Part shown: piece by piece, positions 34,899-44,976 of the stretch
Numbering within the stretch: the first letter of the stretch is position 1
Layout: every line of letters begins with the position of its first letter
Source of the DNA: Poa pratensis
Taxonomy: Eukaryota; Streptophyta; Magnoliopsida; Poales; Poaceae
Length of the DNA stretch: 64,000 bases
Reading direction: 5' to 3'
Assembly (NCBI GenBank): GCA_947311845.1
Contig: CAMZMU010000059.1
Coordinates: forward strand, 40,680,982 to 40,744,981
Notes under the pieces: model-generated
Databases searched by the model: none
What the model was told of the DNA's origin: nothing
Seen by the model: only the letters and a program-made list of their open reading frames with translations
Program-made: the position numbers and the translations under genes

Positions 34899-35213
34899 CA
34901 AGTTCATATCCAATTCAATTTTCATTAAGACTAAGAGGAAGTACATATTTTTACCATCTGGCCTTTTCCATCGGCAATGTGTGAATTCACAATATTGCAT
35001 ATATAGAATGGTGGCTTTAATTGATCTTGAGCACATAATTTTTTCTCACATGATCTTTGATATAACATGTAATTTGACTATTAATATTAAATATTTGCAT
35101 ACAATCTACACACACCTTCAATTAATTATACACTTTCGTGAACAACTGTGAAATTATGTACCACACTTAATTTATGTTTCTATAATGACGTCCACTGGAA
35201 TTTACCGCTTTGA
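34899..35213 (+). other. AT-rich spacer before the Helitron 3' tail
   Basis: Low-complexity AT-rich DNA with no gene. A short motif, CTAAGAGGAAGTACA, is repeated at about 34,876 and 34,930. Confidence 0.5.
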
Positions 35214-35257
35214 AAACAATTGACCTAAATATATTTAACTTAAGGCGACCCTACAGT
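35214..35257 (+). repeat. 44-bp direct repeat, right copy
   Basis: One mismatch from 29,393-29,436. Here it continues without a break into the complete Helitron tail, so this looks like the original setting of the repeat. Confidence 0.85.
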
Positions 35258-35300
35258 TTTGATTTCGGCACCTGCGCCAGTGGCGTAACGGGTCATCTAG
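35258..35300 (+). other. Candidate Helitron 3' terminus
   Basis: The hairpin stem CGCC (35,275-35,278) pairs with GGCG (35,282-35,285) around AGT and can be extended by a G-T and a T-A pair. Nine bases (ACGGGTCAT) separate that extended stem from CTAG at 35,297-35,300. The next base is T. This fits the Helitron 3' rule of a hairpin shortly before CTRR and insertion before T. Confidence 0.65.
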
Positions 35301-35302
35301 TT

Positions 35303-36560
35303 AAGGGAAAAGCTATTTGACAGCCGGCTGTAGCTACAGCCGGCTCGTCTTAGCCAAGCGTTTTCCTGTCCCCTCCCTCTCCTACGATTCAATTTCGCAT
35401 CCAGAAAAACCAGGCGGGCCGATGGGGGAGCACCATGGCCGACAGGGCTGCTGCTCGCTGAGGAGAGGAGGTGCCGCCAACCTCGCCCCTCCACCCCACC
35501 GGCGGCCGCCGCCGCGCAGACTACCGGTCGCCCCCACCGCGGAGTCCGCCGCGGCCTGCGGAGACCATCGACGGCCGCCGCCGCGTATACCACCGGCCAC
35601 CACCACCGCGTAGTCCGCCGCGGCCCACGGAGACCACCGGCGGCCGCCGCCGTGCAGACCACCGGTCGCCACCACCGCAGAGTCCGCCGGCGGCCGCCGC
35701 CGCGCAAGCCACCTGCCGTCGTCGCCTGGAGCCACTGCCCCAGGGTTCTCCAGCCTACGCGCACGTCGTCGCCTGTAGCTACAGCCGGAGAAGACGATGT
35801 ACTTGGAGAAGACGATGCCCCGCGACTGGATTGGGCAAGAGTTCGCTCGATCTGGCTTCTACACCTCTGGAGCAGCGGATTTACGGGTGGAGAGCTCAAA
35901 TCGGTCATGGGCGTGCCTCCATTGACGATGATACAGAGGTCAGTTTTCGAGTTTTGTTGATGTTACATGCGGTTTGCAGTTTTGCTACATTGGTGACTCG
36001 TTTTTGTTGTATAAGCATGAGCAAAGTGCTACATGCTTTCTGCAAAAGTGATGTGGTGTTGGGTTTTGCTACATGGATGTTTTAAAAGTGCTACATGTTC
36101 TTATTGTTTTTGGTGTGTAAGTACAAGAGAAGTGCTACACTATTTTTGTTGTGTAACCAAATGGGGATTTTTTTTGTGGACTGATTTTTTGCTACACACC
36201 TGTGCTACATGTTCTTATTGAGTTTTGCTACATAGCTTGTATTTTTTTGCGACATAGCTGTGTTTAAAGTGCTACATTCGTTTTGCTACACGTCGCCAGC
36301 TTTACGGATCTGTGTTTTTTTGCTACATACAGTGCTACATGCGACAACAAAAATGTTGTGTTTGACTTTTTTTTGCTACATAGATCGGACGTAGCATTTC
36401 TGAAATTTCTTTGCTACATGCGATGTTACATACATAGATACAAAGTGCTACACGCGAATCGTTTTTGCTACATAGATCGAACGCGCGAGATTGATTCACT
36501 TAACTGGATCCGACGGTTCTGGAGGCGGCTGTAGGGAAGCCTCCCTACAACCGACTGACG
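35303..36560. repeat. Motif-rich element with degenerate inverted ends
   Basis: The left end (TGACAGCCGGCTGTAG at about 35,319) and the complement of the right end (CTACAACCGACTG at about 36,542) are similar, suggesting degenerate terminal inverted repeats. The first 500 bases are GC-rich with tandem CCGCCG-type units (GGCGGCCGCCGCCG). The rest, 35,940-36,480, has about sixteen copies of GCTACAT or GCTACAC, often as TTTTGCTACAT. No protein gene is supported; open frames in the GC-rich part are composition effects. It could be a non-autonomous Mutator-like element. Confidence 0.4.
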
Positions 36561-37581
36561 CCTAGCACTGGCTTTAATTAATTATGTAATCCCTGTTTGT
36601 AATGTAGGTTTGTGGAAGGAAAACCCGACATACCTTTTTTGTAACCACTTGTTCGGTGCTATATATAGCACAATTCATTATCAATAAAGAAACAATAAAG
36701 AAACAGTGGCCGGCCCCACGCAAACCTCCGCAACGGTGGCGATCGCGCTTGCCTCGGCGTTGGCCATTCCCGCGGCGTCACACGTCTTGCATCCTTGCGT
36801 GCGCCGACACCCGCGACCGCGGCCTCCCGGCGTGGTGCTGCTCCCTGCGGTGCGCTTGGTCTTCATGACCGGCGGCTGGGCGACGCTTGCCTCTCCCATC
36901 GTGGCTGCCAGCCCAAGGCGGCGGCCCAACTCCGGCGCAGACGCTACCCGCGGTGGCCAGAGCATCCCATTTCCTGCAAGATTAGAGATTGTAGATTCAT
37001 CAAATTCCTGATGGACCTCGGTAGGCACACAATCAACAAAAGCTCGTGTTCACACTAGCTAGAGTTTGCCTCTCTTTTCTACTGTGAGGATCAAATTTGG
37101 ATTTGTAGTAACATTATTGTGGCCAAAAAGTTTCATCGTCCGTTGATGTTGTAAGATTTTCAGACTTTTGTATGACTTCCTCGTTGTGCTAACTCTGGTG
37201 AGTAAGATGTTGTCTGCATTATACAGTGTGGTCAGATTTGGATGTGATATGATCTTGCGGAAAGATATATGCGTTATGTATTTATGTGTCCATATTCTGC
37301 TCTTCGCTGTCCAGGAAGATTCATCGCGAGTCATTGTGCTCAAATCTTGTCGCCCCTGCCAGTCCGCCAGGGGGCTCTATATGATGTTCCTTGCCTCTAT
37401 TAGCGTTTTTTAAATGGGCTGCATCGGTGCGGCTTATGTTTTAATATAGATCTTAAGTCTGTATAAATTAATACTATTTTTAAATATATTTTCAAAAGTC
37501 GAGCAAAAATTGTTCACGTAGTTCACACTGATTGTCATGAGGTTAAAAAATGTATGAGCAAAGAAATTGTTCGAGTTCAAA
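36561..37581. other. Unassigned stretch with a weak open frame
   Basis: A tract at about 36,680-36,700 contains two AATAAAGAAACA words. An open frame of 115 codons on the minus strand (36,681-37,028) and one of 101 on the plus strand overlap in GC-rich DNA; neither is recognised. The plus-strand DNA from 37,080 resembles a degraded gene or 3' flank, but nothing can be named. Confidence 0.3.
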
Positions 37582-37821
37582 ATATTTTTTCATTAATTAA
37601 AATGAAAGATCATATAAGAGAAAATGTGTTCACGTGATACAAATAATTGTTCACAAGGTAAAAAATGTTTACATATAGAGAAATAAAATTTCAATGTTTT
37701 GAACAAACAGAAAAAAGGGAACAAGTGTCACGTCGGGCGCCCTGCCCATGAGACGGCACCACGTAAACATGGCTATATGCATCAAATAGGAAACACTGAC
37801 TCTGATGTTTCTCATTTAAGG

Positions 37822-38021
37822 CGGAATATTATTCAGTGGGAGGCGACGTTCCCGTCGACAGCGATGCGCCCGTGGTGACTTCGTCAATCTCAAGACTCGA
37901 CCCGCCGACTCGGTCTCTCGGAGGTGCTCATAGGGGTAGGGTGTGCGTGCGTGCGTTCATAGAGGTGAGTGTGTGCGCGTGTATATGAGCGCCTGCGTTG
38001 TACTGTGTTTCGCAAAAAAAA
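37822..38021 (+). mobile_element. LINE 3'-end remnant
   Basis: The segment GAATATTATTCAGTGGGAGG through TCTCGGAGGTGCTCATAGGG and GTATATGAGCGCCTGCG, ending in a short A run, resembles the 3' tail that I recall from Triticeae LINEs. Only the tail is present, with no reverse transcriptase, as expected of a 5'-truncated insertion. A second copy lies in unit 2. Confidence 0.55.
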
Positions 38022-39089
38022 CTGATCCGCCAAGCCGTGAAAGAAGAAAAATGAAGTTGTCATGCCCGCTAAAGGCCCATGACAAGTGCATAACCGCATT
38101 CAACCGGCCCGTTCTAGTCCTTGCCAGAAGGAAAAAAGTAAAAGCTACCCGCACCCTACTAGACGTATAGAAGTGTGTCTTGAGTCTTGACCCGTCTCCC
38201 TCGATGCCGAACACCGCCACTTTCTCGCCCCTTGAGCCTCCGAGCTCGCAACCATGGAACAACACCAAGCTGTGTCGCGATCGACGGAGGGTGGCAGAGC
38301 GCCATGATTTAGCAACAAGCAAGGGAATGAGGGGTAGATTTGGGTTCCGATTGGAGATAAGTATGCGAGGTTGAGAGAAAGGGGGTGAGAGCTCAAACTG
38401 ACATACCCACCTTGTTATTTCTTAGTCTTTTTCCAAAAACAAAAAAAACTCCTTTGTCACGTGAGAAATAGCAAAACCAAAAAAGGCTAGCGAACCTGTT
38501 GAGCTATCTAACCTTGTAAACCTAGCGAATGTGGTTTGGAAACTGATGAGCTACGTTTGGAACCAACCTTTTCTGGAGTACTTCTTTAGGGTCTCTTTCC
38601 GCTCAAAGGAGCTTCGTAGGATTCAAGTCCTTTTTTTTTTTGCGGGTAGGATTCAAGTCCTTAACCTTAATATGTGTTCTTTCGGCAGTCATGCCTTTCT
38701 GTTCTGTCATCTCCGCTGCCTATGTTCACGATACCCCTATAGGCGATCTATCCTTTACTTCACTGCTGGGAGGTACACTGTGAGAATCCTGCTGGGAGGA
38801 AAGCTCTCTGCCAAGATGTTGTGTGAAACCTTGCAATATTCTTGCCTTCCACCAAGTGCCACCGCCCACTGCTCACAAAAGATGTCCCGGACACGCATTT
38901 CATCAATCCCATTCCTTCCTCTATTTTCATTTCAATCTCATTTTTCATCCTCTTCGTGCATTGGATCATCAGATCAAAATCATAATGCCACTAGGAATCA
39001 TCCGTTAGCATTCCATGGTGAATATCGACTTCACCCAGAGATCGCCGGGCCGTTGAGCGAGTCCGGTGAAGCTAACCCGGCCGTTCTAA

Positions 39090-41339
39090 ATGGAGGCGGA
39101 CAGCAAGGCGGCGACGGGCGGCCGCTTTTTTGAGAACCTGGGCACGGTGGAAGGGCGGCTGGTGCGGCTGGAAGTGGTGGTGCTGCTGAGCGCGCTGGTG
39201 CTGGCGGTGCTGGTGCTGTACGGCTCCACCCGGCGCCGGAGCAGCGACCGCCTGCTCCGGGGCGTCATGTGGATGGCCTACTCCCTCTCCTACGTCGTGG
39301 TCACCTACGCCGTGGGCATCATCCAGGACGGGCCCTTCCACGGCGAGACCTTCGTGCTGTGGGCGACGGCGCTGCTGCTGATCCAGGCCAGCGCGTACGC
39401 CGCGCCCGTGCACAGCCGCCGCGACGTGGACCAGCGGAAGAAGCTGCTGCTGCAGCACGTCCTCCAGACGGGCCTTGTGCTCTGGCTCGTCCTCAACGCC
39501 ACCGGCACCAACGCCAGCTACCGCGCCGCCATCTGGGCCTTCTGGAGCCTCAACGTGCTCAAGACCGCCGCCAAGATCTGCGAGATGGTCAAGGCCAGCC
39601 TCCCCGACCGCTCCGTCAAGGTCGTTGCCGAGTACATGGACGTCGAGGAGTCCCTCGCCGCCGCCGACCTGCAGCCGGCCGATCCCAAGACCATGACAGG
39701 GTACAGGTACCTCTTCCACGGCGAGGACACAATGGAGCTGAGCCACGAGTACGGCCGCCTGTCCCGGGAGGAGATACTGATGCAGAGCAACTGCAAGTCC
39801 GTCGTCACCATCGACCGGGTGTACCGGTGGATCGACGAGCAGGGGTACAGCGAAGTCGAGAAGGACATGGCCAAGGACTTCTGTCTCGCCTTCGCGCTCT
39901 TCAAGCTGCTCAAGCGCCGGTTCTACGGCTACGTACCGGCGGAGGCAGGCTCGGCCAAGGCGTTGAACCTCGTCCTCAATGGCCTCATCCATCACCAGGT
40001 CCACCACCCGCACCATCACCACTGGGACATCGCCACCGGCCCCGAGCCCGCCTTCCGGGTCGTCGAGGCGGAGCTCTCGTTCCTCTACGACTTCTTCTAC
40101 ACCCGGAATATCGTGCTGGTCGGGGTCAGGACCTACATCTTCATCGCCGTCGTCATTCTGGCGCTGACCATGTGGACGACGTTCTTTGGCACGCTCGGCC
40201 CGGACTACCGCCGCCTCCGGATCGGCGTCAAGGACCTGGACCGCTCCGTCACTGTGGTGGTGATCGTGATCACCGCGGTGCTGGAGCTGTGCCAGGCGCT
40301 GGCGGCGTTCTCCAACAACTGGCGTTACACCAAGACGGTGTACCGGTGCGTGCGCGACGGCCAGCTATGGCACAAGAAGCGGCGCGGCGGGCACTTCTGG
40401 TGGAAGGAGAGCATCACGCCGCCGGAGGCGAGGTACTGGGAGGACAAGATCGGCGAGTACGTGCTGCTGAAGCGGTACAGCCACAGGCCGCTGAACCTGC
40501 TGTCGTGGATGACGCTGTACCTGGTGGAGCCCCGGCGGCAGGGGCAGAAGCGGGAACGGAGGAAGGAGTTGCCTGTGCAGGTCCGGCACGCCGTGCTAAT
40601 GTCCTTCAAGGCGAGCAGCGGACGCCTCAGCAACGGCGTATCGACGTTGAGGAGGCACAGCCTGCTGCCGCGGCTGGAGTGGGCGTGCAAGTTCACGAAG
40701 GTGACGGACCAGATCCTGGTGTGGCACATCGTCACCACGCGCTGCGACTGGTCGAGCCACCATCATCGTCCTCGTCGGCGTCATGGTGATGACGATGATC
40801 GTACCGACGGCGGCGGCGACAACTGGCTAGTGGCGACGAAGCTGTCGAACTACTGCGCGTACCTGGTGGCGTTCGTGCCGGACATGCTGCCGGACCCGAG
40901 CTACAACGCGGAGCAGATCTTCGACACGGCGGTGCGGCAGACGCGGTGTCACCTGGCCAAATGCGGGACCAAGCAGGAGATCCTGGCGCAGCTGGAGAAG
41001 ATCGAGTACAACGAGCGGAAGTACATGGAAGGCCTGGAGGCGGGAGTTGGCGTGGAGGAGAGGGCGGGCAGCAGCACCATCGTCGAGAAGGCGGCGCTGC
41101 TCGGCGGGCAGCTCGCGGCAGCCGTGGGTCGGGACGAGGAGCGGCTGTGGGAGGTGCTGGCCGAGTTCTGGGCGGAGCTCTTGCTGTTCCTCGCGCCGTC
41201 CGATAATGTGGACGCCCACGCCGAGATGCTCGGCGCCGGTGGCGAGTTCATGACGCAGCTGTGGGCGCTGCTCGCCCACGCCGGCGTCCTCGAACGCCCG
41301 GCCGCCGGTACCGCGACGTTCACGGCCACGGCAACGTGA
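39090..41339 (+). CDS. DUF4220/DUF594 membrane protein, copy 1
   Basis: A single-exon gene of 749 residues with ATG after GTTCTAA. The family is expanded in grasses and has no settled biochemical role. Hydrophobic segments likely to cross the membrane are at about residues 28-46, 57-78, 86-105, 119-138, 343-368 and 384-405. The N-terminal half is the DUF4220 domain. The C-terminal DUF594 domain (about 670-735) includes HAEMLGAGGEFMTQLWALL. Odd features are a histidine cluster (HHQVHHPHHHHWD, about residue 300) and an insert rich in H, R and D (HHHRPRRRHGDDDD, about 555). The length fits the family and there is no internal stop or frameshift, so it looks functional. The 5' and 3' flanks are also duplicated, so copy 2 has the same promoter. 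Confidence 0.9.
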   Translation: MEADSKAATGGRFFENLGTVEGRLVRLEVVVLLSALVLAVLVLYGSTRRRSSDRLLRGVMWMAYSLSYVVVTYAVGIIQDGPFHGETFVLWATALLLIQASAYAAPVHSRRDVDQRKKLLLQHVLQTGLVLWLVLNATGTNASYRAAIWAFWSLNVLKTAAKICEMVKASLPDRSVKVVAEYMDVEESLAAADLQPADPKTMTGYRYLFHGEDTMELSHEYGRLSREEILMQSNCKSVVTIDRVYRWIDEQGYSEVEKDMAKDFCLAFALFKLLKRRFYGYVPAEAGSAKALNLVLNGLIHHQVHHPHHHHWDIATGPEPAFRVVEAELSFLYDFFYTRNIVLVGVRTYIFIAVVILALTMWTTFFGTLGPDYRRLRIGVKDLDRSVTVVVIVITAVLELCQALAAFSNNWRYTKTVYRCVRDGQLWHKKRRGGHFWWKESITPPEARYWEDKIGEYVLLKRYSHRPLNLLSWMTLYLVEPRRQGQKRERRKELPVQVRHAVLMSFKASSGRLSNGVSTLRRHSLLPRLEWACKFTKVTDQILVWHIVTTRCDWSSHHHRPRRRHGDDDDRTDGGGDNWLVATKLSNYCAYLVAFVPDMLPDPSYNAEQIFDTAVRQTRCHLAKCGTKQEILAQLEKIEYNERKYMEGLEAGVGVEERAGSSTIVEKAALLGGQLAAAVGRDEERLWEVLAEFWAELLLFLAPSDNVDAHAEMLGAGGEFMTQLWALLAHAGVLERPAAGTATFTATAT

Positions 41340-42897
41340 TCGGTTTAGCTCCGAACGAAAGAGAAAAAGCTCTGACATTCCGTTGCTTCGATCGATGCTC
41401 TATCTCTGCGCCCGTTGCGACGTCGTTGTAGTTCACTTCAGTGAGTCATCGTGGCGATCGAAATTTAACGCGTTTTGGTTGGAGGGAGGTTGGTGATGTA
41501 CGTGTCTCTCTCGCCGCCGTTCAACGATTCCAGCTCGGGGAAACGGCTGACGAGGGCCCCTTTAGCACATAAAAGTTGATCTGCCGCTGAGATAGTTTTC
41601 ACAGCCTTATCGGAAAAGATACTGATATAACCTGCTCCGTAGCATCAACTCAATAATGTGGCATTTTTGTGTAAGAACTAACAAGATGATCATAGGCTAT
41701 GATCTTGTCGAGTACATCTTTCTAAATACTAAGCTGGAGCCCTCTCCTTCTCCCACATGTCCACATTATGATAGACCCCACTTAACTCACTTTATTTATT
41801 TATAGTTCATAGTTTTAAATTCAGTTTGAAAAAAAAGCTCCCTAGAATTGGTGCCCTCTCTTTCTCCGACATGTCCACATCATGGTAGACCCCACTTAGC
41901 TCACTTTATCTATAGTTCATAGTTTAAAATTCAATATGAAAAAAATTATCTTGGATATATACATATGTTTGTACTTATCTGCTAAATTTTTGGTGAACTA
42001 AAAGGGGATTCCCATCTATAAAAAAAGAAAATTGTGGTTGTAAAAAAGGAAAAATAGCTCAGTTTCCCCTTAAAATTGCTCTTTTTGTGTAGACCAAAAT
42101 ATAAAAAATCTTCTATAGTGCGTACAATATGTACACGTAGTTGTATCTTTTATTTCAAAATATTGAAACCTAAACATGTTGTTTTGATTTTTTTTAAAGA
42201 TATGCGGTGAGTTCGGAGCTACTTGCGCTATCCGACAACTCTCTCTTATCTTTGCCGCCAGCGTCCACCATAGCGTCGCGCAACCTGTGTCATGCGACAC
42301 CATTTCTCTCCCTCCGCCTCCCTCGAGTCATATTCTACCGAAGTTTGCTCGTCTCTCCGCACACACCTCTGGCTCCATCAAGCACCTGGGACAACAGGGC
42401 ACCTTCATCCCTGATCTCATGACTCAAGTCCATTGCTAACTTGCACGCCACGTGCGCTCACTCTGGTGGGCACCCAACGCCAGTGAGTGACCTGAAAGAC
42501 TTCTTACAACTCTCTCAGTAGTTGCACGTGAACACCCATGTCGCCTCTCGCATCGGCCGCCGTTGTCACCGTTGCTGTCAGTAGTGCTCGACTCAGTGGT
42601 GGTGGCAGCTGCGGTTGAAACCGTGAACGACAAATCGATGGTGAATGGGGGTGGAAGGATGAGTTATACGCCTCGTTGTTGGATGCCACCTATTACTGAT
42701 GAAAGATTATGTGGGTATTTATCCGTGAACTTTTTTCTGCGATATATTTGCTTATATCTCACTTGTATTCAGAGAACGAGTCAAATTATGTAAGAAAATG
42801 CATGTGTGTATTTTATAGATGGTTGAATGCATACACTAAAAAGGACATATGTTTGCCTAGCCTCAGTTGCAATCATTAGAGTGTAGAAAAGTTGCAA
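41340..42897 (+). other. 3' flank of DUF4220 gene, no gene
   Basis: Apart from the imperfect tandem repeat at 41,735-41,951, I see no element that I can name. Short open frames at 42,200-42,790 on both strands are not convincing. The same stretch recurs in unit 2 up to 48,786. Confidence 0.5.
41735..41951 (+). repeat. Imperfect tandem repeat of about 110 bp
   Basis: Two diverged units share CACATGTCCACAT or GACATGTCCACAT, then ATAGACCCCACTTA or a close variant, and TATAGTTCATAGTTT. The same pair occurs in duplication unit 2 at about 47,622-47,838. Confidence 0.85.
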
Positions 42898-43467
42898 TCT
42901 TCAGTAAGGTCGACCATTCGACCAGGGTTAAGCACACCCACGCTCGGGCGCGATTTCTTCGGTGGTCGTGGGGGAAGCGAGCGAATCAGAGGCACCTCGA
43001 GTGGCGCCGTCATCGACTCCGTCCTGTCTTCTTCCTTTTCCTCCGAGTCAGCGGTGTCTTCCTCATCGCGCGACCGCTTCTGCTTGCCCTGCACCTCAGC
43101 ATCGCCCTCATCGGCTTCTGGCGTGTGTGCAGTGGCAAGTGAGGCCATCTCATCATCAGAATCTGCCTCGAGTGGCTCATTGTCTGGCACTGGGCCGCTC
43201 TCCGGCAAGGGAGGCATTGACTCATACATTTTGTGTCCCTACACACAAAAACAGCAAAGGATTCAACATCACACATGCATAAAATATCAACCGAGATATA
43301 GTATTAACTGTTACCACTGGTAGAGGGTTGCTGGTTTCATAAGGAGGCACAGGCGAGTTCATCTCGCAGGGATCTTCATCAGTCAATTTGGTAAGGCTTC
43401 TTACCAACTTCTCCGCCTCCGCATCAGAAAGCTCCACTGCACGCGAGCGGGTTGGATCAGAAGAACC
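42898..43467 (-). pseudogene. Fragment of Gypsy antisense gene, cut by the duplication
   Basis: The minus-strand translation includes MYESMPPLPESGPVPDNEPL, matching exon 2 and the end of exon 1 of the antisense gene seen complete at 48,787-50,164 and at 61,563-62,960. Here it ends at 43,467 because the second duplication unit begins at the next base but one. It is a remnant only. Confidence 0.85.
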
Positions 43468-43708
43468 GATATTTTTTCATTAATTAAAATGAAAGATCAT
43501 ATAAGAGAAAATGTGTTCACGTGATACAAATAATTGTTCACAAGGTAAAAAATGTTTACATATAGAGAAATAAAATTTCAATGTTTTGAACAAACAGAAA
43601 AAAGGGAACAAGTGTCACGTCGGGCGCCCTGCCCATGAGACGGCACCACGTAAACATGGCTATATGCATCAAATAGGAAACACTGACTCTGATGTTTCTC
43701 ATTTAAGG

Positions 43709-43908
43709 CGGAATATTATTCAGTGGGAGGCGACGTTCCCGTCGACAGCGATGCGCCCGTGGTGACTTCGTCAATCTCAAGACTCGACCCGCCGACTCGG
43801 TCTCTCGGAGGTGCTCATAGGGGTAGGGTGTGCGTGCGTGCGTTCATAGAGGTGAGTGTGTGCGCGTGTATATGAGCGCCTGCGTTGTACTGTGTTTCGC
43901 AAAAAAAA
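43709..43908 (+). mobile_element. LINE 3'-end remnant, duplicated copy
   Basis: Identical to the remnant at 37,822-38,021 and created by the tandem duplication, not by a new insertion. Confidence 0.55.
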
Positions 43909-44976
43909 CTGATCCGCCAAGCCGTGAAAGAAGAAAAATGAAGTTGTCATGCCCGCTAAAGGCCCATGACAAGTGCATAACCGCATTCAACCGGCCCGTT
44001 CTAGTCCTTGCCAGAAGGAAAAAAGTAAAAGCTACCCGCACCCTACTAGACGTATAGAAGTGTGTCTTGAGTCTTGACCCGTCTCCCTCGATGCCGAACA
44101 CCGCCACTTTCTCGCCCCTTGAGCCTCCGAGCTCGCAACCATGGAACAACACCAAGCTGTGTCGCGATCGACGGAGGGTGGCAGAGCGCCATGATTTAGC
44201 AACAAGCAAGGGAATGAGGGGTAGATTTGGGTTCCGATTGGAGATAAGTATGCGAGGTTGAGAGAAAGGGGGTGAGAGCTCAAACTGACATACCCACCTT
44301 GTTATTTCTTAGTCTTTTTCCAAAAACAAAAAAAACTCCTTTGTCACGTGAGAAATAGCAAAACCAAAAAAGGCTAGCGAACCTGTTGAGCTATCTAACC
44401 TTGTAAACCTAGCGAATGTGGTTTGGAAACTGATGAGCTACGTTTGGAACCAACCTTTTCTGGAGTACTTCTTTAGGGTCTCTTTCCGCTCAAAGGAGCT
44501 TCGTAGGATTCAAGTCCTTTTTTTTTTTGCGGGTAGGATTCAAGTCCTTAACCTTAATATGTGTTCTTTCGGCAGTCATGCCTTTCTGTTCTGTCATCTC
44601 CGCTGCCTATGTTCACGATACCCCTATAGGCGATCTATCCTTTACTTCACTGCTGGGAGGTACACTGTGAGAATCCTGCTGGGAGGAAAGCTCTCTGCCA
44701 AGATGTTGTGTGAAACCTTGCAATATTCTTGCCTTCCACCAAGTGCCACCGCCCACTGCTCACAAAAGATGTCCCGGACACGCATTTCATCAATCCCATT
44801 CCTTCCTCTATTTTCATTTCAATCTCATTTTTCATCCTCTTCGTGCATTGGATCATCAGATCAAAATCATAATGCCACTAGGAATCATCCGTTAGCATTC
44901 CATGGTGAATATCGACTTCACCCAGAGATCGCCGGGCCGTTGAGCGAGTCCGGTGAAGCTAACCCGGCCGTTCTAA

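Larger units (their letters stand above)
9989..35300 (+). mobile_element. Candidate 25.3-kb Helitron with Rep-helicase and RPA1-like genes
   Basis: Helitrons transpose by a rolling-circle mechanism, insert between A and T, start with TC and end with a short hairpin followed by CTRR. Here the 5' end would be TCTATGTATATATAAAAG at 9,989, preceded by A. The 3' end would be CTAG at 35,297-35,300, followed by T, with a hairpin (CGCC, AGT, GGCG) nine bases upstream of it. Between them, in the same orientation, lie a Rep-Pif1 helicase gene (16,734-22,021) and an RPA1-like gene (22,342-25,399), the plant Helitron gene pair. Other contents look captured: an antisense F-box gene, a GC-rich leader, gene fragments and a minisatellite. 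A tail-like sequence at 29,333-29,394 could mark an older, shorter element. The coding genes are certain; the exact ends are inferred. Confidence 0.6.
37582..43467 (+). repeat. Tandem duplication, unit 1 (5,886 bp)
   Basis: The whole unit recurs at 43,469-49,354. I found only two differences, both in homopolymer runs: one A fewer here at about 42,107, and one G more at about 42,974. The unit starts ATATTTTTTCATTAATT and ends TCAGAAGAACC. It contains a LINE tail, a DUF4220/DUF594 gene and the left edge of a truncated Gypsy element. Confidence 0.95.

Noticed and set aside
35297..36085. Frames of about 200 codons on both strands
   Set aside because: They arise from tandem GGCGGCCGCC-type DNA and are R, P, A and G rich, without a domain.
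38531..39133. 200-codon frame overlapping the start of the DUF4220 gene
   Set aside because: It overlaps the true start in another frame and has no domain; the upstream part is leader sequence.
39269..40789. 506-codon plus-strand frame and a 316-codon minus-strand frame over the DUF4220 gene
   Set aside because: Shadows of the GC-rich DUF4220 frame; their composition is R, A, G and P heavy with no domain. The same applies to the second copy at 45,156-46,676.
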